From JBBPXY01 sp038200435 (GTDB taxonomy: Bacteria > Actinomycetota > Thermoleophilia > Solirubrobacterales > Solirubrobacteraceae), in the NCBI GenBank assembly GCA_038200435.1, contig JBBPXY010000013.1:1-7439 (forward strand): a DNA stretch of 7,439 nucleotides, given 5' to 3'. The first letter of the stretch is position 1; every line of letters begins with the position of its first letter. A program made the position numbers and the translations under genes. The notes below the pieces were generated by a model. The model ran no database searches. It was not told the origin of the DNA and saw nothing but the letters and a program-made list of their open reading frames with translations. Below are positions 1 to 5,652 of the stretch, in pieces.

Positions 1-1292
1 CCCGTGTAGATCTGCCTCGGCCGGGCGATCTTCTGCTCGGAGTCCTGCACCATCTCGAGCCACTGGGCGATCCAGCCGCTCGTGCGGCCGATCGCGAACA
101 TGACGGGGAACATCGCCGCCCGCAGCCCGAGTGCCTCGTAGAAGAGGCCCGAGTAGAAGTCGACGTTCGGGTAGAGCTTGCGGGAGGTGAAGTAGTCGTC
201 GTCCAGCGCCCGGTTCTCGAGCTCGGTCGCGATGTCGATGAGCGGGCTCTTGCCCCTCACCTCGTAGACCTCCTCGAGGTGCTTCTTGATCACGCGGGCG
301 CGGGGGTCGTAGTTCTTGTAGACCCGGTGGCCGAAGCCCATGAGCCGCTCGTTGCCCTCTTTCACCCCGTCGAGGAAGCCCGGGATGTTGTCCACCGAGC
401 CGATGCGGTTGAGCATCTGGAGCGCCTGCTCGTTGGCGCCACCGTGCAGCGGTCCGTAGAGCGCGGCGACACCGGCGGCCACGGCCGAGTACGGGTCGAC
501 CTGTGAGGAGCCGACCGAGCGCACCGCACTCGTCGAGCAGTTCTGCTCGTGGTCGGCGTGGAGGATGAACAGCACGTCGAGGGCGCGCTCGAGCCGCGGA
601 TCGGGCTCGTACTTCAGCTCGCTCATCTTGTACATCATCGAGAGGAAGTTGCCCGCGTAGCCGAGATCGTTGTCGGGATAGACGTAGGGCTGCCCGTTGT
701 TGTGCCGGAAGGCGAAGGCGGCGAGCGTCGGCATCTTGGCCAGCAGCCTGATCATCTGGATGTGCCGGTTGCCCTCGTCCTTGATCTTGATGGCGTCGGG
801 GTAGAAGGTCGACATCGCGCCCGTCGCGGCGAGCAGCATCCCCATCGGGTGGGCGTCGTAGCGGAACCCCTGCATGAAGTCCTTGATGTTCTCGTGCACG
901 AAGGTGTGGATCGTCACCTCGTGGGTCCACGTGTCCAGCTCGTCCTTGGTCGGCAGCTGCCCGTGGATCAGCAGGTAGGCGACTTCGAGGTAGCTCGAGT
1001 GCTCGCACAGCTGCTCGATCGAGTAGCCGCGGTGCTCGAGGATCCCGGCCTCGCCGTCGATGAAGGTGATCGCGCTGCGGCATGACGCCGTGTTGGTGTA
1101 GGCCGGGTCGTAGCCCATCAACCCGAAGTCGTCCTCGCCCGTCTTGATCTGGCGCAGGTCCATCGACTTGATGGTCCCGTCGGTGATGGGCAGCTCGTAG
1201 GTCTTGCCGGTCCGGTTGTCGGTGACGCTAAGCGTCTCGCCCGACCCGGCTACGTCGCTTCCGTCCTTCTGCTGCTCCGTGCTCGTGCCCAT
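1..1292 (-). CDS. gltA: Citrate synthase (type II), C-terminus cut by window edge
   Basis: Condenses oxaloacetate and acetyl-CoA to citrate, the entry step of the TCA cycle, in the cytoplasm. About 430 residues are visible and probably only some 10-15 C-terminal residues are missing. Seen directly: the ADHEQNCSTS segment, the PLHGGANE motif with His283, the GFGHRVYKNYDPR motif with His322, and NVDFYSG with Asp378. These correspond to the catalytic His264/His305/Asp362 triad of E. coli GltA. The N-terminal part (TGKTYELPITDGTIKSMDLR, then a TFIDGEAGILEHRGYSIEQL region) matches the small beta domain of type II enzymes. The start ATG at 1292 is chosen because a GGAGGAGA Shine-Dalgarno sits 6 nt upstream. 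It lies downstream of a small membrane-protein gene on the same strand with an 85-nt gap. Nothing is broken. Confidence 0.97.
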   Translation of the reverse strand, partial: MGTSTEQQKDGSDVAGSGETLSVTDNRTGKTYELPITDGTIKSMDLRQIKTGEDDFGLMGYDPAYTNTASCRSAITFIDGEAGILEHRGYSIEQLCEHSSYLEVAYLLIHGQLPTKDELDTWTHEVTIHTFVHENIKDFMQGFRYDAHPMGMLLAATGAMSTFYPDAIKIKDEGNRHIQMIRLLAKMPTLAAFAFRHNNGQPYVYPDNDLGYAGNFLSMMYKMSELKYEPDPRLERALDVLFILHADHEQNCSTSAVRSVGSSQVDPYSAVAAGVAALYGPLHGGANEQALQMLNRIGSVDNIPGFLDGVKEGNERLMGFGHRVYKNYDPRARVIKKHLEEVYEVRGKSPLIDIATELENRALDDDYFTSRKLYPNVDFYSGLFYEALGLRAAMFPVMFAIGRTSGWIAQWLEMVQDSEQKIARPRQIYT

Positions 1293-1298
1293 GCCCGC

Positions 1299-1306
1299 TC
1301 TCCTCC
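1299..1306 (-). promoter_or_regulatory. Strong Shine-Dalgarno of gltA
   Basis: Read on the minus strand, GGAGGAGA is followed by GCGGGC and then the gltA ATG. This fixes the gltA start. It is also the only strong ribosome binding site in the window, in contrast to the other genes. Confidence 0.8.
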
Positions 1307-1377
1307 GCCTCGTTCGGTGCGAGCACGACTTTTACCCCATCCGGCTCGCGGGCACCGCGCCGAGGGCGGCTGGGCGC

Positions 1378-1590
1378 TCAGCTCGTGAGGACCGCGGCGG
1401 CCATCGCGCAGGCCACGAGCACGACGCTCAGCGCCATCACGGCGCGCCCGTTCTTCTCCCCGCCGGGGAAGGTCGGGCGGGAGATGCCGAGGAACGAGAC
1501 GATCACGGCCCACAGCACGAGCAGCCCTCCGACCACGTAGAACGGGGTCTTCGAGGGAGCGTTGCCGGCTTCGGCGAGCAGAGTCAGCAC
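1378..1590 (-). CDS. Small two-helix membrane protein, unknown function
   Basis: A 70-residue protein from GTG at 1590. Two hydrophobic stretches are visible, residues about 17-36 (FYVVGGLLVLWAVIVSFLG) and 49-68 (RAVMALSVVLVACAMAAAVL), separated by a short polar loop with RPTFPGGEKNG. It is probably an inner-membrane hairpin protein. I recall similar short proteins with an AEAGNAPSKTPFY-type N-terminus in Thermoleophilia, but no function; that is memory, not a search. An in-frame GTG at 1629 would give 83 residues but overlaps the end of dcd and adds a polar stretch. The 1590 start begins 10 nt after the dcd stop and has a TAATCT box 7 nt upstream, so it is preferred. It could be co-transcribed with dcd, or made from its own leaderless promoter. 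Confidence 0.75.
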   Translation of the reverse strand: MLTLLAEAGNAPSKTPFYVVGGLLVLWAVIVSFLGISRPTFPGGEKNGRAVMALSVVLVACAMAAAVLTS

Positions 1591-1597
1591 GGGCGGC

Positions 1598-1603
1598 AGA
1601 TTA
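1598..1603 (-). promoter_or_regulatory. Candidate leaderless -10 box (TAATCT) of the small membrane protein gene
   Basis: On the minus strand TAATCT is followed by 7 nt (GCCGCCC) and the GTG at 1590, with no Shine-Dalgarno between. The box begins with the TAA stop codon of dcd. There is no recognisable -35 element. An overlapping GATAAT (1600-1605) could also serve as the -10 hexamer. Confidence 0.4.
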
Positions 1604-3253
1604 TCCGATCTGGCCGTGGCCCGGACCACGGCTGCTGGTACTCGCCGGGCCGCCCTCGTAGCGGCTCTCGGTGGCCTCCTCTTGCCCGTGGTAGTGGGAG
1701 CCTAGGTCGGGATGGCCGTATGGCCTCTCGGCTGGGCGGTCCAGGGTCATGAACGAGAGCTGAGCGATGGGCAGGCCCGACCACAGCTTGATCGGGACCC
1801 GCGTGAGGTTGGTGATCTCCAGCGTAAGGGTTCCTGTGAACCCGGGGTCGACAAAACCCGCAGTCGCGTGGACGATCAAGCCGAGACGCCCCAAGGACGA
1901 GTTGTGCGTGGGGATGAACGAACGCGTGACGAGGAAGAGCCCACGCGGATTCGCGACCTCGATGCAGCGAACCGGGACGCTGTCGACCTCGAGCACGTCG
2001 ACGATGGCGCGCGTCCGCTTGAAGCGCCCGGTGATCTTCTGCCGCGCGAGCTTTCTCGGTAGGCGGAAAACCGGCTCGTGCGGCGTGAACGTGACGTCGT
2101 ACTTGGGTCCGCAGTCACGACCGTCGAGCATTGCGCGTTTTTCCGCGATCACCGGCTTGAAGCCCAGGCTCGCGACCAACTCGCGACACTCCTCTGCGAG
2201 ATGACGCCGAATAGTGGTGAACGCGCATTGCCCCCACCGGTCGATGTATCCATCGGTGTCCATCAGCCCGTGAAGAAGCGCAGTCCTCTGTGCGACGCTC
2301 CCTTCGAGATAAACCCGCGGTATGCGCTTATTTCGGAGCAGGCCCATGGTTCGCAGCCGGCTGTGCAATGAGTCGTTCGCTGAGTACTGGCCACTGCGGG
2401 CATCTCGCGTTCGGGGTCGACCTCCGACGAGGTAGCGGAGCCGAGCCGAGGTCTTCGTAACGGCAAAGCCGGCAAGCTCCAGATGCTGAAGTATCTCGGC
2501 ATCCGCGCTGGTCACGTGACCACTCTTGCTCGTGCCGTCACCGAGCCACACTCCAAGCGCGTATGGATCGATCGGAAGGTCCTGTTCGTGGTAGCGCACA
2601 GGTGCCGCTGGAGCTACGTGGTGGTTGTACTCGACTTTCCGCACTCCCTGCGTGAGCGTCGTCGCGACAGACCGGGTCGTGATGACGCGTGCGCCGCCGC
2701 CGCGGCTGCGGCCGTACCTGGAGAGCGTCTCCCACTGGTGCTGCTCGTCGCACACAATTCGCGTCCAGTCTGAGAAGGCGACCTCGCGGCAGGGCCGACC
2801 CATCATCGGCTCGGTGGCGGCCACGACGCGCGTCGGGCGACCGTCCTGATCGAACACCTCGTCGCCCACCTCGAGCTCGCCCATGGTCGTCCAGCCGTTT
2901 GGGGTGGCGACCTCGGTGTCTAGGGCCAGCGCTTTGCCTTCGATCCGGGCCACCAAGTCGTCCGGAAGCGACACGGCCTCCTGGGTTCGCCCGAGCGCGA
3001 ATTCGCCAGGGTGGATGACGAATGGGTCGTCTTCGGCTACGTCGACCCGTTCCGTGAGGTTCACCGGCGGGTCCCGCAGGTCGATGCCTGCGATGCGGTG
3101 GTTGTGGAACACGCGAAACGAGTCGCCCAGGCGCAAGTCGACGGACGCCGGCTGCACCATCGCCGGGTCCCAGGGGTCGATGCGGATCCGTCCTTCCTCG
3201 ACGAGGCGGACGATGCTCCCGTCGGAGAGCACCGAGGTGGGCGCGGGCGTCAT
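1601..3253 (-). CDS. dcd: dCTP deaminase precursor interrupted by a class 3 intein
   Basis: Dcd hydrolytically deaminates dCTP to dUTP, supplying dUMP for dTTP synthesis; some actinobacterial homologues also cleave dUTP to dUMP. The precursor is 550 residues: N-extein 1-107, intein 108-451, C-extein 452-550. The spliced product would be 206 residues, slightly over the usual 190 or so, with a Gly/Ser-rich tail. Family hallmarks: MVQPASVDLRLGDSFRVF, FVIHPGEFALG, then IEGK joined across the intein to SSLGRLGLIVHATAGF, VDPGFTG and LTLEITN. Spliced Ser108, Arg112 and Glu135 match E. coli Ser111, Arg115 and catalytic Glu138. The deaminase-only versus bifunctional question cannot be settled by eye. 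ATG at 3253 is chosen as start, 19 nt after the preceding gene, with a weak GCGGG as possible ribosome site; GTG at 3232 is the alternative. The frame stays open to 3466, but that part overlaps the upstream gene and does not resemble Dcd. Confidence 0.95.
   Translation of the reverse strand: MTPAPTSVLSDGSIVRLVEEGRIRIDPWDPAMVQPASVDLRLGDSFRVFHNHRIAGIDLRDPPVNLTERVDVAEDDPFVIHPGEFALGRTQEAVSLPDDLVARIEGKALALDTEVATPNGWTTMGELEVGDEVFDQDGRPTRVVAATEPMMGRPCREVAFSDWTRIVCDEQHQWETLSRYGRSRGGGARVITTRSVATTLTQGVRKVEYNHHVAPAAPVRYHEQDLPIDPYALGVWLGDGTSKSGHVTSADAEILQHLELAGFAVTKTSARLRYLVGGRPRTRDARSGQYSANDSLHSRLRTMGLLRNKRIPRVYLEGSVAQRTALLHGLMDTDGYIDRWGQCAFTTIRRHLAEECRELVASLGFKPVIAEKRAMLDGRDCGPKYDVTFTPHEPVFRLPRKLARQKITGRFKRTRAIVDVLEVDSVPVRCIEVANPRGLFLVTRSFIPTHNSSLGRLGLIVHATAGFVDPGFTGTLTLEITNLTRVPIKLWSGLPIAQLSFMTLDRPAERPYGHPDLGSHYHGQEEATESRYEGGPASTSSRGPGHGQIG
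1901..2932 (-). mobile_element. Class 3 (W-C-T) intein with LAGLIDADG homing endonuclease, inserted in dcd
   Basis: A 344-residue in-frame intein. Block A: ALALDTEV...GWTTMGELEVGDEV, starting with Ala1 instead of Cys or Ser. Block B: CDEQHQW with His65 and Trp67. Endonuclease: first LAGLIDADG helix YALGVWLGDG (residues 124-133, Asp132), block D near NKRIPRVYL (201-209), second helix LLHGLMDTDG (219-228, Asp225 and Asp227), block H ELVASLGFKP (251-260). Block F: VRCIEVANPRGLFLV with Cys323. Block G: IPTHN with Thr342, His343, Asn344, followed by +1 Ser. Trp67 (B:12), Cys323 (F:4) and Thr342 (G:5) form the signature of class 3 inteins. In these, the block F Cys attacks the N-terminal splice junction directly, the chain passes to the +1 residue, and Asn cyclisation releases the intein. 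All splicing and nuclease residues look intact, so both activities are probably functional. Codons unusual for the neighbourhood (ATA, GTT, TAT, CTA, AGA, AAT) suggest lateral acquisition. Confidence 0.94.
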
Positions 3254-3272
3254 GGCCCGCAGTGTGCCAGCG

Positions 3273-3596
3273 TCAGCGGTCGAGGGTTCGCGCGCGGGCG
3301 GTGACCGACCGCACGCGCGAAGGCGGCGCGGGAACCGGATCGCCATGAGAGCCGCGCCGGGGGCGGCGAGGGCGGGGCTCGCGCGGATGAGGACGCCGCG
3401 GGCTGCCGCCGTCGCCTCCGGCGGCGGGTTCGGGTTCGGGCTCCTGCTTGATCGCCCAGTACACAATCCAAAGGAGCGCGGCGATGGGGATCTTCAGGAC
3501 GAGCATCATGAAGATGAACGTCGAAGTCACGAGCCCGACGATGCTACCTCCGATCGCGGCTCGTGTCACACGAGCCGGGGTGGGGCTACGCGCCAC
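3273..3596 (-). CDS. Small membrane protein with Pro/Arg-rich tail, unknown function
   Basis: A 107-residue reading frame starting at GTG 3596, the most upstream possible start because an in-frame stop lies just before it. Residues about 14-49 are strongly hydrophobic (AAIGGSIVGLVTSTFIFMML, then IPIAALLWIVYWAIK), enough for one long or two short membrane helices. A short Glu-Pro repeat (QEPEPEP) follows, then a Gly/Pro/Arg-rich, probably disordered basic tail to the end. I recognise no family. It is plausible as a gene because of the clear membrane segment and its position 19 nt ahead of dcd on the same strand, suggesting co-transcription. The low-complexity tail could partly be a by-product of GC-rich sequence. 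GTG 3569 is an alternative start that keeps the whole membrane segment. No good Shine-Dalgarno or -10 box was seen. Confidence 0.6.
   Translation of the reverse strand: MARSPTPARVTRAAIGGSIVGLVTSTFIFMMLVLKIPIAALLWIVYWAIKQEPEPEPAAGGDGGSPRRPHPREPRPRRPRRGSHGDPVPAPPSRVRSVTARARTLDR
3557..3577. repeat. Perfect 21-bp palindrome (10-bp arms, 1-bp centre)
   Basis: CGGCTCGTGT, then C, then ACACGAGCCG: a perfect inverted repeat. It lies within the first codons of the small membrane protein gene, 20-40 bp past its GTG, and covers the alternative GTG 3569. The symmetry suits a dimeric repressor operator. As RNA it could form an 8-bp stem with a 5-nt loop near the start codon. There is no U-tract, so it is not a typical terminator. 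Confidence 0.45.
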
Positions 3597-3676
3597 GTTG
3601 GCCTGGGGCGGTCGCCCGGGTCCTCAGCGACGTCAAGAAGACGCACTTCATCAAGGGCTGGAAGCAGTCCGGCCAA

Positions 3677-3705
3677 GAGGAGGGCGCCTTCGCGGCGCCT
3701 CCCTC
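3677..3705 (-). terminator. Hairpin immediately after the PfkB kinase stop
   Basis: Arms 3677-3688 and 3694-3705 pair over 12 positions, with one mismatch and one G-U, around a 5-nt loop (3689-3693). The inner GGCGCC/GGCGCC stem is perfect. It begins directly after the kinase TGA. On the minus strand it is followed by TTGG rather than a T-run, so it may act as a factor-assisted terminator or as a 3'-end stabiliser. Confidence 0.55.
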
Positions 3706-4641
3706 TCAGCCTCGCAGTGCGATCGGCGCGCCGTCGAACTGCGTGAGTTGCGCAAGCTCGCGTACGCGAGCCCCGATCTCGTCGCCGGTGAGCTTCTGCA
3801 CCCGCTCGGTGCCGAAGGCCTCGACGTTGAACGAGCCCAGCGCCGTGCCGTACGCCATCGCCTGGCGCATCAGCTCGTGGTCGATGTCGTCGTCGGGATG
3901 GGCGGCGAGGTAGCCGATGAGGCCGCCGGCGAAGGAGTCGCCCGCCCCGGTCGGGTCGAGCACGTCCTCGAGCGGGAAGGCAGGAAGCCCGAAGAAGCCC
4001 TCCTCGGTGAAGAGCGCCGCACCGTACTCGCCCTGCTTGGCCACGACCGCGCTCGGGCCCCAGCTCATCACTTCGCGCGCGGCGCGCAGCAGGTTCGGCT
4101 GGCCGGTGAGCTGGCGTAGCTCGGCGTCGTTCAGGAGCACCGCGTCGACGCCGGCGATCGTCGCCTTGAGCGAGTCGAGCGCGGTCTCGATCCACAGGTT
4201 CATCGAGTCGAGCGCGACGAACCGCGCGCCCTGGCACTGGTCGCGCACCTGACGCTGAAGGTCGGGCTGGATGTTGGCCAGGAAGAGCACGTCGGCTTCG
4301 CTCGAGGCCTCCGAGAGCTTGGGCTCGAAGTCGCCGAACACGCCGAGCTTGGTCTCGAACGTCTCACGGTCGTTGAGGTTCCAGCCGTACTCGCCGGCCC
4401 AGAAGAAGGTTTCGCCGCCACCGACGTGCTCGATGTCGTCGGTGATGACCCCGCGCTCGCGCAGGACCTCGTACTCGGCCTCCCCGAAGTCGTCGCCGAC
4501 CGGTCCGACCACGCGGACGTCGGTGAAGAACGAGGCGGCGAGCGCGAAGTGCACGGCGGAGCCGCCGAGCATGCGATCCCGCTCCCCACACGGGGTCTTG
4601 ACGGCGTCAAAGGCGATGGATCCGACCACGGTGAGGGACAT
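3706..4641 (-). CDS. PfkB/ribokinase-family sugar (or nucleoside) kinase
   Basis: A 311-residue cytoplasmic ATP-dependent phosphotransferase, full length for the family. N-terminal VVGSIAFD is followed by the substrate-side glycine signature LGGSAVHFALAASFF (25-39) and VRVVGPVGDDFG (42-53). The C-terminal PfkB signature is DPTGAGDSFAGGLI (229-242), with Asp235 as the expected catalytic base and GAGD forming the anion hole. VVAKQGEYGAALF (199-211) is the usual strand leading into the ATP site. The substrate cannot be read from sequence; the family includes ribokinases, fructokinases and adenosine kinases. The N-terminal pattern resembles a widespread uncharacterised PfkB subgroup. The start at ATG 4641 fits the family N-terminus; the frame stays open upstream but only over the divergent gene. 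A TAGGGT box 7 nt before the ATG and no Shine-Dalgarno suggest a leaderless message. Confidence 0.93.
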   Translation of the reverse strand: MSLTVVGSIAFDAVKTPCGERDRMLGGSAVHFALAASFFTDVRVVGPVGDDFGEAEYEVLRERGVITDDIEHVGGGETFFWAGEYGWNLNDRETFETKLGVFGDFEPKLSEASSEADVLFLANIQPDLQRQVRDQCQGARFVALDSMNLWIETALDSLKATIAGVDAVLLNDAELRQLTGQPNLLRAAREVMSWGPSAVVAKQGEYGAALFTEEGFFGLPAFPLEDVLDPTGAGDSFAGGLIGYLAAHPDDDIDHELMRQAMAYGTALGSFNVEAFGTERVQKLTGDEIGARVRELAQLTQFDGAPIALRG

Positions 4642-4648
4642 GGGCCGA

Positions 4649-4654
4649 ACCCTA
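4649..4654 (-). promoter_or_regulatory. Candidate leaderless -10 box (TAGGGT) of the PfkB kinase gene
   Basis: On the minus strand TAGGGT is followed by 7 nt (TCGGCCC) and the kinase ATG at 4641. No Shine-Dalgarno fits in this space and no clear -35 hexamer is visible. It lies in the 34-bp divergent gap. Confidence 0.5.
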
Positions 4655-4661
4655 GCTGGCG

Positions 4662-4667
4662 TAGGCT
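4662..4667 (+). promoter_or_regulatory. Candidate leaderless -10 box (TAGGCT) of the quinone oxidoreductase gene
   Basis: TAGGCT is followed by 8 nt (CCGGCACC) and the ATG at 4676, with no Shine-Dalgarno. It mirrors the kinase box on the other strand, 7 bp away. No clear -35 element is seen. Confidence 0.5.
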
Positions 4668-4675
4668 CCGGCACC

Positions 4676-5629
4676 ATGCGCGCCATCGAGATGAAGGAAT
4701 TCGGCGGTCCCGAGGTGCTCGAGCTCGTGGATAAGCCCGTTCCCGAGCCGGGGGAGGGGGAGGTGCTGATCAGGGTCACTCGTGCGGGGCTCAACTTCGC
4801 CGACACCCACACGCGCACCAACTCCTACGTGGCCAAGGCGGAGCTGCCGCTCGTGCCCGGCGCCGAGGTCGCGGGTGTGCGCGAGGACACCGGCCAGCGG
4901 GTGATCGCCCTCTGCGGCAAGGGTGGCTACGCGGAGTACGTCGCGGCGCCTGAGTCGCTGACCTTCCCGATCCCCGACGGTGTCGGCGACGGCGCTGCGC
5001 TCGCTCTGCTCCTCCAGGGGCTCACCGCCTGGCATCTCTACCGCACGGTGGGGCGGGTCACGCCCGGTGAGTCCGTCGTGGTGCACTCCGCGGCGGGCGG
5101 GGTCGGGTCGCTCGCCGTCCAGCTCGGACACGCGCTGGGGGCCGGCCGCGTCATCGCGACAGCGTCGAGCGAAGACAAGCGAGATCTGGCCCTGGAGCTC
5201 GGCGCCGATGTCGCCATCGACGGCTCTGCCGCGGAGCTGAAGGAGCGCCTCATCGAGGCCAACGACGGCCGTCCCGTCGACGTGATCTTCGACATGGCGG
5301 GCGGCGAGGTCTTCGAGCACTCGATCGAGGCGCTTGCGCCCTTTGGCCGGATCGTCGTCTACGGCATCGCCACCGAAGTGCCAAATCAGGTCTCCACGGG
5401 CCGGCTCATGAAGAAGTCGCGGGCGGTCATCGGCTTCTGGCTCATGCACTACCTGGGGCGTCCGGAGATGATCGACGAGGCCTTGGCCGACCTGTTCGCG
5501 CGCGCGGCGCGCGAAGCACTGCGCGTCGTGGTCGGCGGCACCTACCCGCTGGCCGAGGCGGCGCAGGCGCAGATCGACCTGCGGGAACGGCGTACCAAGG
5601 GCAAGCTGCTGCTTGATCCCACCGTCTGA
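4676..5629 (+). CDS. Zinc-free quinone oxidoreductase (MDR superfamily), NADPH-dependent
   Basis: A 317-residue member of the medium-chain dehydrogenase/reductase superfamily, quinone oxidoreductase (QOR) type, reducing quinones or other electrophilic carbonyls with NADPH in the cytosol. Seen: N-terminal GroES-like domain (about 1-120) with GPEVLELVDKPVPEPGEGEV, VTRAGLNFADTHTR and LVPGAEVAG; LLLQGLTAWHLY (111-122); Rossmann motif VVHSAAGGVGSLAVQLG (135-151); the VDVIFDMAGG strand (201-210); and C-terminal KGKLLLDP, typical of the family. The Cys/His ligands of zinc alcohol dehydrogenases are absent, which supports the QOR branch. The start at ATG 4676 gives the standard family N-terminus; longer in-frame starts lie over the divergent kinase gene. 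The helicase gene follows 32 nt downstream on the same strand. The true substrate is unknown. Confidence 0.93.
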   Translation: MRAIEMKEFGGPEVLELVDKPVPEPGEGEVLIRVTRAGLNFADTHTRTNSYVAKAELPLVPGAEVAGVREDTGQRVIALCGKGGYAEYVAAPESLTFPIPDGVGDGAALALLLQGLTAWHLYRTVGRVTPGESVVVHSAAGGVGSLAVQLGHALGAGRVIATASSEDKRDLALELGADVAIDGSAAELKERLIEANDGRPVDVIFDMAGGEVFEHSIEALAPFGRIVVYGIATEVPNQVSTGRLMKKSRAVIGFWLMHYLGRPEMIDEALADLFARAAREALRVVVGGTYPLAEAAQAQIDLRERRTKGKLLLDPTV

Positions 5630-5646
5630 CGGGCACCAGCTCTGTC

Positions 5647-5652
5647 TATGGT
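5647..5652 (+). promoter_or_regulatory. Candidate -10 box (TATGGT) of the DEAD-box helicase gene
   Basis: TATGGT is followed by 9 nt and the helicase ATG at 5662. The overlapping GGTGA (5650-5654), 7 nt before the ATG, could instead be a Shine-Dalgarno of a message arising from the upstream gene, so the reading is ambiguous. A weak CTGACG lies 15 bp upstream. Confidence 0.35.

Noticed and set aside
549..1085. 178-residue plus-strand open frame opposite gltA
   Set aside because: Antisense shadow of a highly conserved enzyme in GC-rich DNA; composition of Val/Glu/His/Leu/Arg without recognisable domains.
1342..1366. GC-rich hairpin between the small membrane gene and gltA
   Set aside because: The core is only CGCGG-GCA-CCGCG with bulged flanks; chance pairing in GC-rich DNA is as likely.
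1901..2932. Class 2 (KlbA-like) intein as the explanation for Ala1
   Set aside because: Class 2 relies on direct attack by a +1 Cys. Here +1 is Ser, and the Trp/Cys/Thr trio of class 3 is complete.
3254..3466. In-frame 71-codon extension upstream of dcd
   Set aside because: Pro/Arg-rich, unlike any Dcd N-terminus, and lies wholly over the small membrane protein gene on the same strand. The ATG at 3253 gives the normal family start.
2883..3746. 287-residue plus-strand open frame over dcd and the upstream gap
   Set aside because: Low-complexity Arg/Ser/Pro content, antisense to the Dcd N-extein, no domain seen.
4271..4675. Upstream in-frame extension of the quinone oxidoreductase
   Set aside because: Antisense to the kinase gene; the MDR family N-terminus begins at ATG 4676.
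4652..5449. 265-residue minus-strand open frame opposite the quinone oxidoreductase
   Set aside because: Antisense shadow; the plus-strand frame has clear family motifs along its whole length.
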